Assembly: GCA_018062405.1 (NCBI GenBank)
Contig: JAGOSF010000003.1
Coordinates: 62,001-126,000, forward strand
Source of the DNA: Candidatus Babeliales bacterium
GTDB taxonomy: Bacteria; Babelota; Babeliae; Babelales; Chromulinivoraceae
Direction of reading: 5' to 3'
DNA length: 64,000 nt
In this document: positions 1-7,836 of the stretch, one piece after another
Position numbering within the stretch: the first letter of the stretch is position 1
Layout: the number at the start of each line of letters is the position of its first letter
The notes under the pieces: model-generated
The model's database searches: none
Seen by the model: only the letters and a program-made list of their open reading frames with translations
Told to the model about the DNA's origin: nothing
Made by a program: the position numbers and the translations under genes

Positions 1-339
1 ACGATTACAACAATCAACGAAAACAAACCGACTCCTGTTGTCGAAGCTCAACAGCAAAGATCTATTTCTCTTAATGATGCGATCGAGTTATTACAAATAT
101 CTATAAAAAGTGCACACAAAGAACTGAACGCAACAGAAAAAGAAATTTTATCAACAATTATCTCTGATGTTATTAATTCTGCAATTGTCGACATTCAAGC
201 TCTTCAAAATCATGAAATTTCAAAAGAAAGTGCTATAACTATATTGCAAGCTTATATCAATAGTCTTACTGTTGGTAACAAATTTACAATCAACGGCGTA
301 ACCTATAATATTGTCCCAACAAAACATAGAAGAAATTAA
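1..339 (+). CDS. Partial hypothetical protein, C-terminal end
   Basis: The reading frame is open from the window edge to a TAA at 337-339, giving the last 112 residues of a protein whose start lies outside. The visible part is rich in Gln, Glu, Ile and Ser, looks helical and soluble, and ends in a basic tail (TKHRRN). I recognise no domain. It converges on sufB, which lies on the other strand 51 bases away. The long frame without stops and codon use like its neighbours support real coding; function unknown. Confidence 0.6.
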   Translation, partial: TITTINENKPTPVVEAQQQRSISLNDAIELLQISIKSAHKELNATEKEILSTIISDVINSAIVDIQALQNHEISKESAITILQAYINSLTVGNKFTINGVTYNIVPTKHRRN

Positions 340-390
340 TTTTAGTTTTTTACTCACAAGAATGGTCGCCTTCAAAAGCGGCTTTTCTTT

Positions 391-1761
391 TTAGCCTATA
401 GAATCTTCCATCTCCATCTTGATCAGTCGATTGATCTCAATTGCATATTCCATCGGTAATTCTTTTACAAAACAATCGATAAATCCATTAACAATCAGAG
501 CCTGAGCCTGTTGAGAAGAAAGCCCTCGCGCCATCAAATAGCAAAGTTGTTCGTCATTAATTTTACTCACTGATGCTTCATGACCAATATCAACAAAATC
601 AGATTTGATATCAACTGTTGGATAGGTATCAGTTCGTGATAACCCATCAAGCAAAAGCGCATCACACTGCACACGAGAAACAATATTTTTAAGACCTGCG
701 ATCACTTTTAACAATCCTCGATACGTTGTCCTGCCGCCATCTTTACTTATCGATTTCGAAACAATATTAGAAGTTGTGTTAGACGCACAATGAATAATTT
801 TACCTCCAGCATCTTGCTGTTGGCCAGCACCGGCGATAGCAATTGAAATAATTTGACCTCGGCTTTGCTCGCCTTTCAAAATGATGCAGGGATATTTCAT
901 CGTAACTTTACTGCCAAAATTACCATCAACCCAATCAACTGATGCGCGTTCATGAGCAATCGCACGCTTGGTCACCAGATTATAAACATTATTTGACCAA
1001 TTTTGAATCGTTGTATAACGAATATGAGCATCAGGCAAAGCGATCAGTTCTACAACCGCACTGTGTAACGAATTATTTCGAGAAACTGGCGCACTGCACC
1101 CTTCAACATAGTGAACTGAACTTCCCGGCTCTGCAATAATTAATGTTCGTTCAAATTGCCCCATCTGAGAAGATTCGATGCGAAAATATGCTTGCAAAGG
1201 TAAATCAACGTGAACCCCTGCAGGAATATAGACAAAACTACCTCCGCTCCAAACAGCAGAATTTAATGCAGCAAACTTATTGTCATGCGCAGGAATTACC
1301 GTAGCAAAATATTTTTTGAAAATTTCTGGATAATCATTAAGACCAGAATTGGTATCAAGAAAAATAACACCCTTAGCAGCCCATTTATCTTTTAATCGTT
1401 TATAAATAACTTCTGATTCAAACTGAGCTCCAACCCCTGCAAGCATTTCTCGCTCTGCTTGAGGAATACCAAGTTTTTCGAAGGTGTTTTTAATATCATC
1501 TGGCACTGTGTCCCATGACGAATGTTTGCCCTGCACAGATTGCACATAATAATGAATATCATGATGATTTAAATCTGATAAATCTGCACCCCACGAAGGC
1601 ATTGGTTTTTTTTCAAAAATATCTAAGGCTTTTAAACGAAAATCGGTCATCCAACCTGGTTCATTTTTTCGCTGCGAAATATCAGTGACAATTTTTCTAT
1701 TCAGACCTTTTTCTGCTCGATAGCCAATATAATCATTGTTTTTATCAAATTCATCGACCAT
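391..1761 (-). CDS. sufB: SufB, Fe-S cluster assembly scaffold subunit
   Basis: SufB forms the scaffold on which Fe-S clusters are built, working with the ATPase SufC in the cytoplasm. The protein has the SufB/SufD core: the [16 protein letters not shown] beta-helix entry, the VEGCSAP segment near residue 225, and the C-terminal block with [11 protein letters not shown] and [14 protein letters not shown]. Its length (about 456 residues) is normal for SufB. At the E. coli Cys405 position I align a Ser (in DGLSRTD), a difference also seen in other SufB proteins. I chose the ATG at 1761 because AAGGA lies about 10 bases upstream; an ATG at 1770 is also possible. It overlaps sufC by about 11 bases. 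No sufD, sufS or sufE/U lies beside it. Confidence 0.93.
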   Translation of the reverse strand: MVDEFDKNNDYIGYRAEKGLNRKIVTDISQRKNEPGWMTDFRLKALDIFEKKPMPSWGADLSDLNHHDIHYYVQSVQGKHSSWDTVPDDIKNTFEKLGIPQAEREMLAGVGAQFESEVIYKRLKDKWAAKGVIFLDTNSGLNDYPEIFKKYFATVIPAHDNKFAALNSAVWSGGSFVYIPAGVHVDLPLQAYFRIESSQMGQFERTLIIAEPGSSVHYVEGCSAPVSRNNSLHSAVVELIALPDAHIRYTTIQNWSNNVYNLVTKRAIAHERASVDWVDGNFGSKVTMKYPCIILKGEQSRGQIISIAIAGAGQQQDAGGKIIHCASNTTSNIVSKSISKDGGRTTYRGLLKVIAGLKNIVSRVQCDALLLDGLSRTDTYPTVDIKSDFVDIGHEASVSKINDEQLCYLMARGLSSQQAQALIVNGFIDCFVKELPMEYAIEINRLIKMEMEDSIG

Positions 1762-2482
1762 AAGAATCATATCCTTTTTGCTCGACCTGCTCTGCTAACT
1801 GAACATCGCCAGAATGAACAATTGTACCATCGTACATAATATGTACAAAAGTTGGTTCTATATAATCTAAAATTCTTCGATAGTGAGTAATAACAATACA
1901 ACTTGCGTTTTTATGAGCCTGAAGATATTGAGTAATGCACGTACCAATCGAGCGCAAAGCATCAACATCAAGACCAGAATCGATCTCATCAAGAATTATC
2001 AAATCTGGTTTTAACAATAACATCTGAACAATTTCAAGCCGTTTTTTTTCACCGCCAGAAAAATTATCATGCAAGCCACGATATAAAAAAGATTGGTCAA
2101 GCCCAACTTGGGTACATACCTGTTGCACATAATCCTGAAACTCTTGAGCCGAAAGTTGCTGCCCAGATGCGCTATAAATCTCTTTTAAAAATTGAAAAAC
2201 CGTAACACCAGGAATAGAAATTGGTTGTTGAAAAGCTAAGAAAATTCCTAATTTGCTACGATCTTGTATCGAAATATCAACTAAATCTTGCCCCTTAAAA
2301 ATCACAGAACCACTGGTTAACTCATAAGCTGGCAGACCCATAAGACTATGAGCTAAACTACTTTTTCCAGAACCATTTTGTCCCATGATCGCGTGAATTG
2401 AACCGGATGCAATATCCAAAGACAGGTTTTGAACTACCTTTTTTTTATCAACAGAAACTGTCATATTTTTCAGAGATAACAT
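1751..2482 (-). CDS. sufC: SufC, Fe-S assembly ATPase (ABC type)
   Basis: SufC is the ABC-type ATPase that drives conformational change in the SufB (or SufBD) scaffold during Fe-S cluster assembly. Visible motifs are Walker A (GQNGSGKSS), the Q-loop ([11 protein letters not shown]), the ABC signature ([11 protein letters not shown]) and Walker B followed by the SufC-typical [12 protein letters not shown], with ITHYRRIL as the H-loop region. The frame opens at 2539, but family members start at MLSLKNMTV, so I place the start at 2482; a weak AAAGG lies upstream. It overlaps sufB and both should be one transcript. The ~180 bases upstream, facing a plus-strand gene, should hold divergent promoters. 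Confidence 0.93.
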   Translation of the reverse strand: MLSLKNMTVSVDKKKVVQNLSLDIASGSIHAIMGQNGSGKSSLAHSLMGLPAYELTSGSVIFKGQDLVDISIQDRSKLGIFLAFQQPISIPGVTVFQFLKEIYSASGQQLSAQEFQDYVQQVCTQVGLDQSFLYRGLHDNFSGGEKKRLEIVQMLLLKPDLIILDEIDSGLDVDALRSIGTCITQYLQAHKNASCIVITHYRRILDYIEPTFVHIMYDGTIVHSGDVQLAEQVEQKGYDSYGR

Positions 2483-2663
2483 AATAGAATAAAGCCTTTT
2501 TCTGATGAACCAATATCCTTTAAGTATACAGCTTTTCATGCAAAAACCTATAGACTATTTCAATACGAAATATAAACAAAATCAAAGTAGAAAAATCATA
2601 TAATTTTTTTTAAAAAAATATAAACTCTCTTTGTTGCTCTTAATTTAATAATACGCTTATCCA

Positions 2664-3944
2664 ATGAAAGATCTCATGAAAAAACTATACACGCTCTTTA
2701 TGCTTATTGTTCTGCTTGCACATAATCATACACCAGCAGAAAATGATGAAAATCAGGCTACAAACAAATCAGTGGCATCGCAAACAACTGAAACCAATTA
2801 TTGCATGGTAAACCGCCAAAACATAATGTGGCTTTTAAGTTATATTACATACCCTTTTTCAGCAACATCGACACAAAAAGATGAAACTCTTCAAAACGAA
2901 ACAGCTATAGAAAATTCTGAACATGCAACTTCGATACAAGAACGTTTATGGTCGCTACTGCCACATGTAACCTTGCCAAAAAATCTATCTCTAGAATATC
3001 TCTGGGGATCAACAAAAGATTCTGTAAGCTTAGTTCATCCAGAAATTTTAATTGCCCACCTTCAAGAAAAGCTATCAGTTGAAACAGCTGGAAGTTTTGA
3101 TGACTTACAAGCTCTCGAAAAAGAAATTCAAACACTTGAAGCATCTTTAAATTCAGTCAAACATAAAGGCCTTGCTCTGGTTGCAAGCAAAAAAGCTCAA
3201 GCTATGGCTGAATATGAACAACGAAAAAATGAAGTTGCAAATCTTATAAAATCTCAGCTTAAAAACCTTGATGATAATTTTTTTGCAAACGATGAAGAAA
3301 CTCAAAATTCACTAAAAAATTCCTACGACAATAAAAAAGCTGATTTAGAAAAAAATCTGCTGCACGCTGTATCCATACTTGAAGCAGCATGTGCTGATAA
3401 TATAGCGACACTTGAAATAGAAGCTGAAACCATTACCAAGAATTTAGAAAAATACCGCAAAGAACATGGTTCATTTGTCATTCGGCTTGAAGAAAAATTC
3501 AACCATGCAACAATACATGCTCAAAATCAGCTGATTCAACATCTTGAAAATCTTAAAACTGAACATGAAAGAACTTTTTTTGAACATGCAAAAAATAGCA
3601 TGAATCATGAAGCTCACCAAGCAACAGAAGGTTCATCTTACAAGTTCCACGCAACAACAAAACACATCCAATGCACAGATTGTTTAGAGGCTGAAAGCTT
3701 GCTTAAACTAGCGATCGATAGCAACGAACAGGCTTCGCAAGTAAGCAAAGAAGCTTTAAAGTTTATTGCGCGTACCATGAAAAACGTTGCATCTGGTGTT
3801 CAACAGAGAATTGGTGAATTTGATTGTATTAAAGTTGACTCTGACCTTCGTTGCAGAAGAATTAAAAAAATAGTTAAAAGCCTTCATGAATCGACAGCTC
3901 AAGTTGATGCAAATGATCAAAATCTAACTCATAAAAATGACTAG
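2664..3944 (+). CDS. Secreted coiled-coil protein, unknown function
   Basis: No family recognised. The N-terminus is a signal peptide (LYTLFMLIVLLAH, residues about 8-20). From about residue 135 to 330 the sequence is highly charged (Lys/Glu) with heptad-like hydrophobics and repeated A/L/E/K runs, so a long coiled coil is likely. A CTDC motif lies near residue 333, suggesting a disulfide or metal site. A start at the second Met (2676) would also give a good signal peptide. It ends in a strong hairpin shared with the opposing gene at 4019. Probably periplasmic or surface exposed; the role is not visible. Confidence 0.7.
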   Translation: MKDLMKKLYTLFMLIVLLAHNHTPAENDENQATNKSVASQTTETNYCMVNRQNIMWLLSYITYPFSATSTQKDETLQNETAIENSEHATSIQERLWSLLPHVTLPKNLSLEYLWGSTKDSVSLVHPEILIAHLQEKLSVETAGSFDDLQALEKEIQTLEASLNSVKHKGLALVASKKAQAMAEYEQRKNEVANLIKSQLKNLDDNFFANDEETQNSLKNSYDNKKADLEKNLLHAVSILEAACADNIATLEIEAETITKNLEKYRKEHGSFVIRLEEKFNHATIHAQNQLIQHLENLKTEHERTFFEHAKNSMNHEAHQATEGSSYKFHATTKHIQCTDCLEAESLLKLAIDSNEQASQVSKEALKFIARTMKNVASGVQQRIGEFDCIKVDSDLRCRRIKKIVKSLHESTAQVDANDQNLTHKND

Positions 3945-3968
3945 TTTCTAAGTTTTAGTTTTACATTG

Positions 3969-4002
3969 AAAAAAGGATGCACATACAACTGCATCCTTTT
4001 TC
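3969..4002. terminator. Bidirectional terminator between convergent genes
   Basis: Perfect stem AAAAAGGATGCA / TGCATCCTTTTT with an 8-base loop, and A/T runs on both sides. It serves the plus gene ending at 3944 and the minus gene ending at 4019. Confidence 0.85.
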
Positions 4003-4018
4003 AAGATAAGCCAATTTA

Positions 4019-4399
4019 TTATTTACGAAAATGAGCCAACACTTGCGCAATAAATCTTTGCAATGATGTTAAATTTTTTGGCATTTCTTCTTGGGATTTT
4101 TCACTTTTTTGTTGAAGGCTATCATCTTTTTCGAAAGCATCCTCAGCTCCTTGCATGTTTGGTTTGCGCAATGCCATTTTCTGCATTTCTTCATCGCTCA
4201 CATTATCTTCATTACCGTTACATCTATTGTTTATACGATCAATAATAGGTGTACGCTCGAGAGTATCTACTTCTGCAGTTGCGCCAAACCCTTCACTCTG
4301 AAAAGTCAAGCCTGATGGCCACTGAGAAGCTGCATCCAACGACAGTGCAAAAGTTAATAACATGATAAAGCTGATCAATTTTTTCATTATTTTAACCAT
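4019..4399 (-). CDS. Small secreted protein, unknown function
   Basis: A 126-residue protein with a signal peptide (MKKLISFIMLLTFALSLDAAS from the Met at 4387, probably the true start). The mature part is polar and acidic, with a Glu/Asp/Lys/Gln-rich stretch and a helical C-terminus (LQRFIAQVLAHFRK). No domain recognised and no clear Shine-Dalgarno sequence for either start. It is transcribed towards the shared terminator at 3969-4002. Typical of the many small exported orphans of this window. Confidence 0.6.
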   Translation of the reverse strand: MVKIMKKLISFIMLLTFALSLDAASQWPSGLTFQSEGFGATAEVDTLERTPIIDRINNRCNGNEDNVSDEEMQKMALRKPNMQGAEDAFEKDDSLQQKSEKSQEEMPKNLTSLQRFIAQVLAHFRK

Positions 4400-4511
4400 T
4401 CTATTAGAAATATTAAACCTTATTTATTTGATTCTTCATTGCTGTTGAATTATGCTTATAGAAAATAATCATCCCTTCTCAATAAAAATTTTATCAGGGT
4501 TTTTCTCTTTT

Positions 4512-5117
4512 ATGAAAAAATATAGCAAATCAATCTTTATAATTGGAATAGTTATCTATTTCTCATCGACAACATTAAGCTCTGAACCACATAATCATAA
4601 CAGATCAACAATTTCATCTTGGACTAATTATGCTTGCGTTGTGATTGGATTATATCTTGGGCAACTTGGCCTGAATATTATGAGCACAGTTATCGTCAAT
4701 AACGGAGTCGAAGCGACTCAGAAAAAAATAGATGAGTACAAAAGCAAACCTGATCAGCATGTAAACATCAAAAAAGTTCACGATAAAAGTTCAGAAATAT
4801 ATATTCATCATGGCGAAATTATTCGAAACTCAGATAAAACATCAAACAATCAAACAATCAAAAAAGATGCTACCAAAGACAGTGGCAAAAGCTTGCCTTG
4901 GATCATTGCTTTTTTAATGCCTACAAATCTATCAACCATTACACACCACCACCAAGAAAGTCTTGCACGACACCCAAATATAAGACAGCGATGGCTTGAA
5001 AAACAAGAAGCTAAGATTTCAACAAACAACATCAATCTTAAAAATAATCAAGCTGTGATACAAAGTTCAAAAAAAATCCAAACAACAACTCCGTTAATAG
5101 CTGAACCAAAAAGATAA
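4512..5117 (+). CDS. Small membrane-associated protein, unknown function
   Basis: No family recognised. The frame is open from 4452, but the Met at 4512 has a CAGGG about 14 bases upstream and starts a classical MKKYSKSIFIIGIVIYFSS signal segment, so I prefer it. A second hydrophobic segment (YACVVIGLYLGQLGLNIMSTVIV) and a shorter one near SLPWIIAFLM suggest one or two membrane passes. The rest is basic and Asn/Lys/Gln-rich. It ends just before a strong bidirectional terminator shared with the gene at 5184. Confidence 0.6.
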   Translation: MKKYSKSIFIIGIVIYFSSTTLSSEPHNHNRSTISSWTNYACVVIGLYLGQLGLNIMSTVIVNNGVEATQKKIDEYKSKPDQHVNIKKVHDKSSEIYIHHGEIIRNSDKTSNNQTIKKDATKDSGKSLPWIIAFLMPTNLSTITHHHQESLARHPNIRQRWLEKQEAKISTNNINLKNNQAVIQSSKKIQTTTPLIAEPKR

Positions 5118-5127
5118 TTATGAAAAC

Positions 5128-5156
5128 AAAAAGCCGCTTATTACAAGCGGCTTTTT
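5128..5156. terminator. Bidirectional terminator
   Basis: Perfect 12-bp stem AAAAAGCCGCTT / AAGCGGCTTTTT with a 5-base loop between two convergent genes (ends 5117 and 5184). Confidence 0.88.
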
Positions 5157-5183
5157 TATTATATTCTTACGTAAAATAATGAA

Positions 5184-5735
5184 TTAATATTCATCATCAA
5201 AAATATCTTCGTCCATGTCATCATCTTCATCCATATCATCTTCGTCATCATAATCTTCATCAAATTCTTCGATATCATCAAGAATAGCTGACTGATCATA
5301 ATACTCTTCGATTGCATCGATAATATCACGTGCAATACCAACGTTAAATTGAATATCGTATGAAACTGAATGACCAATAACATCCAACAATTCTGGATCT
5401 TCTGGATTACTTGCAACAACAATTAAAATATCTTCATCAATCTGTAAAGGTATAATTCCTTTTGAAATCAATATATCTTTTGGAAATGTTGCTAATAAAT
5501 CATGTTCAAAGAAATATCCGTGAACATCAAAATAAGGCACTTGGTAAACATCGCTTAAAGCTTTTAAAAGCTCTTCGCGTTCAACCATACCTTCATCTAA
5601 TAAAAAATTATCAACTTTACCTTTTGCGCGATCATGAAACATCGTTACAAGCGAATCAGCTTCTTTTTGTGTAATTGCCTGATTTGCTAATAATGAAGTT
5701 GTTAATCGCTGTACAAATGAAATCTCTTTTTTCAT
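5184..5735 (-). CDS. Stand-alone GspE/PilB N-terminal-type (MshEN-like) protein
   Basis: Residues about 10-140 look like the N-terminal domain of type II secretion/type IV pilus assembly ATPases: helical QAITQKEADSLV, LDEGMVEREELLKALSDVYQVPYFD, then FPKDILISKGIIPLQIDEDILIVVASNPEDPELLD. This is established family knowledge for the T2SSE_N/MshEN fold, which can bind c-di-GMP. No ATPase domain follows; instead there is a very acidic tail of Asp/Glu/Met. The start at 5735 has AGGATAGG six bases upstream, better than the Met at 5762. It follows a FUN14-like gene whose end is 8 bases away, so the two are probably co-transcribed. A regulator or adaptor of a pilus or secretion machine is inference. 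Confidence 0.7.
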   Translation of the reverse strand: MKKEISFVQRLTTSLLANQAITQKEADSLVTMFHDRAKGKVDNFLLDEGMVEREELLKALSDVYQVPYFDVHGYFFEHDLLATFPKDILISKGIIPLQIDEDILIVVASNPEDPELLDVIGHSVSYDIQFNVGIARDIIDAIEEYYDQSAILDDIEEFDEDYDDEDDMDEDDDMDEDIFDDEY

Positions 5736-5742
5736 GATCATC

Positions 5743-6120
5743 CTATCCTGTTTTAAATCCAAAAATGAAACCTATCCCGCTGCAACCAAACTCCCATGCA
5801 TATTTTTTAGTAATATCAACTAAAACTAAAAACATGGATTGTAAATTTGTTATATTTGAAAATCCAGTTAAACGTTGAATTCTTATAAAGTTTATCGTAA
5901 TTATCGAAAAACCTTGCAAAATTGCTAACATCATAACAACTGAAACCACTATAAGAATTATATACTTGCTCCAACGTTTAAACAATAGGCCTCCTAAAAA
6001 ACCTACGGTAAAAAACGAAGCATATCGAATAATGTCTAAAGAATTAATATCTAAACTTGAAAACCATACTTCTAATTGAGACTTTTTTTCGAAAAATCTT
6101 ATTTTCATAGTGTCCATCAT
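5743..6120 (-). CDS. FUN14-like small membrane protein
   Basis: A 125-residue protein with glycine-rich membrane segments: FFTVGFLGGLLFKRW, IILIVVSVVMMLAILQGF and GCSGIGFIFGFKTG. The layout (GFxxG start, a long hydrophobic helix, then an IITINF-like turn and a final Gly-rich helix) resembles the FUN14 family, known in archaea, some bacteria and mitochondria (FUNDC1). AAAGGGG sits 6-8 bases before the ATG. It leads a likely two-gene unit with the GspE N-terminal-type protein. Family assignment is from pattern only; function in bacteria is unknown. Confidence 0.55.
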   Translation of the reverse strand: MMDTMKIRFFEKKSQLEVWFSSLDINSLDIIRYASFFTVGFLGGLLFKRWSKYIILIVVSVVMMLAILQGFSIITINFIRIQRLTGFSNITNLQSMFLVLVDITKKYAWEFGCSGIGFIFGFKTG

Positions 6121-6208
6121 AATCGCCCCTTTTTATGATTACTATTGATAGTATACGAAATTTTATAAAAAAAAATCAAGCATAAAACCAATAAAAACCA
6201 GAGAGAAT

Positions 6209-6242
6209 AAAAAGGATGCCTTTTTAGAAAGACATCCTTTTT
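6209..6242 (-). terminator. Terminator of the HU gene
   Basis: Stem AAAAAGGATG / CATCCTTTTT with a 14-base loop, 24 bases past the end of the HU gene, with T-rich flanks. Confidence 0.75.
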
Positions 6243-6265
6243 AATTTTTTTGCTAACTTAGTTGC

Positions 6266-6538
6266 TTAACCAACCAAATCTTTAAGAGCTTTTCCTGGTT
6301 TAAACTTAGGAACTCTTTTTGCAGGTATTTGCATTTTTTTGCCTGTTGCAGGGTTTACACCTACACGGCTTTTACGCTTCATAACAGCAAAGGTTCCAAA
6401 TCCAGTAAGCACTACCGATTTGTTTTGTTTTAAAGCTGAACCAACTGTAGCAACGAAAGCCTCTAAAGCTACTTTACATGAAGATTTTGACATCTTCGTT
6501 AATTTAGCCATGCTTTCTAAAACTTGTGCCTTATTCAT
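6266..6538 (-). CDS. hup: HU-family DNA-binding protein
   Basis: HU is the small histone-like protein that bends and compacts DNA as a dimer. At 90 residues the length is exact for the family. Visible features are the helical N-terminal dimerisation half (MNKAQVLESMAKLTKMSKSS), the GFGTFAVMKRKSRVGVNPATGKKMQIPAKRVPKFKPGKALKDLV arm region with the intercalating Pro in NPATG. GAGGA stands about 7 bases before the ATG. Single gene with its own terminator. Confidence 0.96.
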   Translation of the reverse strand: MNKAQVLESMAKLTKMSKSSCKVALEAFVATVGSALKQNKSVVLTGFGTFAVMKRKSRVGVNPATGKKMQIPAKRVPKFKPGKALKDLVG

Positions 6539-6716
6539 ATAACTTCCTCAAATCTTTATATTACTAAGGGCAAAAAACTTGTACTGAAGGCTAAACTATT
6601 CACTACTTAATAATTGTCAAGAAACTTTTATCATTTTTTCAAAAAATTTAGAATTTAATCAAATAAAAATATTACATAAAAAAAAGAGAACCTATACATA
6701 GGTTCTCAATAATAAC

Positions 6717-6804
6717 TGGTGCCGAGGGCCGGACTCGAACCGGCACAGGCGTAAAGCCCGAAGGATTTTAAGTCCTTTGCGTCTACCAATTTCGCCACCA
6801 CGGC
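6717..6804 (-). tRNA. tRNA-Leu (anticodon UAA), CCA encoded
   Basis: Reading the minus strand gives a class II tRNA with D-arm TTGGTAGAC, anticodon loop CTTAAAA (anticodon TAA), a long variable arm (CGGGCTTTACGCCTG), T-arm GCCGG TTCGAGT CCGGC and a genomic CCA. The acceptor stem GCCGTGG/CCTCGGC has one U-U mismatch at pair 5-68. Confidence 0.95.
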
Positions 6805-6871
6805 ACAGATTTTTTTCAATATAAAACCATACTTCTTCATGGCGTGAGCCAGACGAAGCCTTGGCAAAGAC

Positions 6872-6945
6872 TGGAGGCGGCACCCGGAATCGAACCGGGG
6901 ATAAGGGTTTTGCAGACCCGCGCCTTACCACTTGGCCATGCCGCC
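6872..6945 (-). tRNA. tRNA-Cys (anticodon GCA), CCA encoded
   Basis: Minus strand: acceptor GGCGGCA paired with TGCCGCC, D-arm AAGTGGTAAGGC, anticodon arm GGGTCTGCAAAACCC (anticodon GCA), T-arm CCGGTTCGATTCCGG, discriminator U and encoded CCA. It lies 67 bases upstream of the tRNA-Leu and is probably co-transcribed with it. Confidence 0.95.
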
Positions 6946-7075
6946 AAATATTTTTTGGCTCTATCGCCAAAGACTTCATAAAAATTTCAGAGAAAAATAA
7001 AATCTGAACAAGAATCTTTAATCGATCCTTATAATAAAATTTACCAGAAAATCGATTTGATGCAACCTTTTTCTA

Positions 7076-7165
7076 CTATTCTAGGTTAAATTCTTTCATT
7101 TTTCCTACCAATTCTTCTGCAATTATCGCTGGGACATCCATTTTCTCATTCAGATACTCAACTTT
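7076..7165 (-). pseudogene. Remnant duplicate of the rhodanese gene 3' end
   Basis: Minus-strand codons between two stops read KVEYLNEKMDVPAIIAEELV then GKMKEFNLE. This matches the end of the rhodanese lipoprotein (MIPVISAEELLAKIEEF): P, I, A-E-E-L, K, E-F are shared in register. It has no start and lies directly downstream of the intact gene, so it looks like a decayed partial duplication. The match is short, hence modest confidence. Confidence 0.5.
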
Positions 7166-7256
7166 TTATGATTTCCCATTGGTTCATCCTTTTTTGTACA
7201 TTGCATAATTTCACCTATAAAATTTACAAAACAGAAAACGACTCCTCAATATTTAT

Positions 7257-7290
7257 AAAAAAGGGATAGTTTTTACGCTATCCCCTTTTT
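7257..7290 (-). terminator. Terminator of the rhodanese gene
   Basis: Stem AAAAAGGGATAG / CTATCCCCTTTTT (one bulge) with a short T-rich loop, 20 bases past the stop codon at 7310. Confidence 0.75.
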
Positions 7291-7309
7291 ACACACTAAA
7301 AATCAAACT

Positions 7310-7810
7310 TTATTTTTTTGAAGAAAATTCTTCTATTTTTGCCAATAATTCTTCAGCAGAAATAACAGGAATCATTGTTTCATCTTCTTCGTCTGACAAA
7401 TTAACGTTTTCACCTTTTAAATAGTCTGATTCTGCAGGCCCTTGGCAAGGAAATCCTTTTTGATACCATTCAGCCATTCCGCCTTCATAAGCCCATACAT
7501 GCTCAAATTTTGCATCTTTTAATAATTTTGCACAAAAACCAGATGACATACACATGTAATCAGCGCAATAAATAACATAATGATTATTTTTATTAAATTT
7601 TTTCATCGCAGATTCAAATGCATCAAAAGAAATATTAACAGAACCTTGAATGTGACAATCATCAAAGTCCGCTTTATCTAAAACATTAATAATTACTAAT
7701 TCTGGTGCTATGTTTTTTTCTGAACCTTTATCAGAATTAAAGCAACCAGCGACCACTAATAAACTCATAGACACAAATGCTAACGAATATAATTTATAGA
7801 ACTTGAACAT
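7310..7810 (-). CDS. Rhodanese-domain lipoprotein
   Basis: Predicted lipoprotein: hydrophobic leader and lipobox VVAGC (Cys23). Residues about 35-122 form a rhodanese domain: IINVLDKADFDDCHIQGSVNI, then the active-site loop YCADYMC with Cys82, then HVWAYEGGMAEWYQKGFPC, the usual end of the fold. Single-domain rhodaneses carry persulfide sulfur or act in envelope redox roles; the exact role is not visible. The acidic tail (DEEDET...) is unusual and recurs in decayed form just downstream. AGAGG sits about 10 bases before the ATG. It follows lepB by 26 bases, probably in the same transcript. Confidence 0.85.
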   Translation of the reverse strand: MFKFYKLYSLAFVSMSLLVVAGCFNSDKGSEKNIAPELVIINVLDKADFDDCHIQGSVNISFDAFESAMKKFNKNNHYVIYCADYMCMSSGFCAKLLKDAKFEHVWAYEGGMAEWYQKGFPCQGPAESDYLKGENVNLSDEEDETMIPVISAEELLAKIEEFSSKK

Positions 7811-7836
7811 AAGAAAAACCTCTTAAATAATTAATT

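Larger units (their letters stand above)
6946..7309. other. Gene-poor stretch with a decayed gene end
   Basis: No intact gene. It holds a 29-codon remnant similar to the end of the neighbouring rhodanese gene (7076-7165) and the terminator at 7257-7290. The rest (6946-7075 and 7166-7256) shows nothing I can name; promoter elements for the tRNAs should lie just above 6945. Confidence 0.5.

Noticed and set aside
343-390. Terminator hairpin between the partial CDS and sufB
   Set aside because: GTCGCC...GCGGC pairs poorly, with only about three good base pairs in a row; too weak to call.
5159-5422. 87-codon frame opposite in register to the acidic tail of the GspE-N-like gene
   Set aside because: Out-of-frame reading of GAT/GAA repeats, giving Met/Ile/Lys runs only.
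6692-6979. 95-codon minus-strand frame
   Set aside because: It runs through both tRNA genes, which are certain; the frame is chance.
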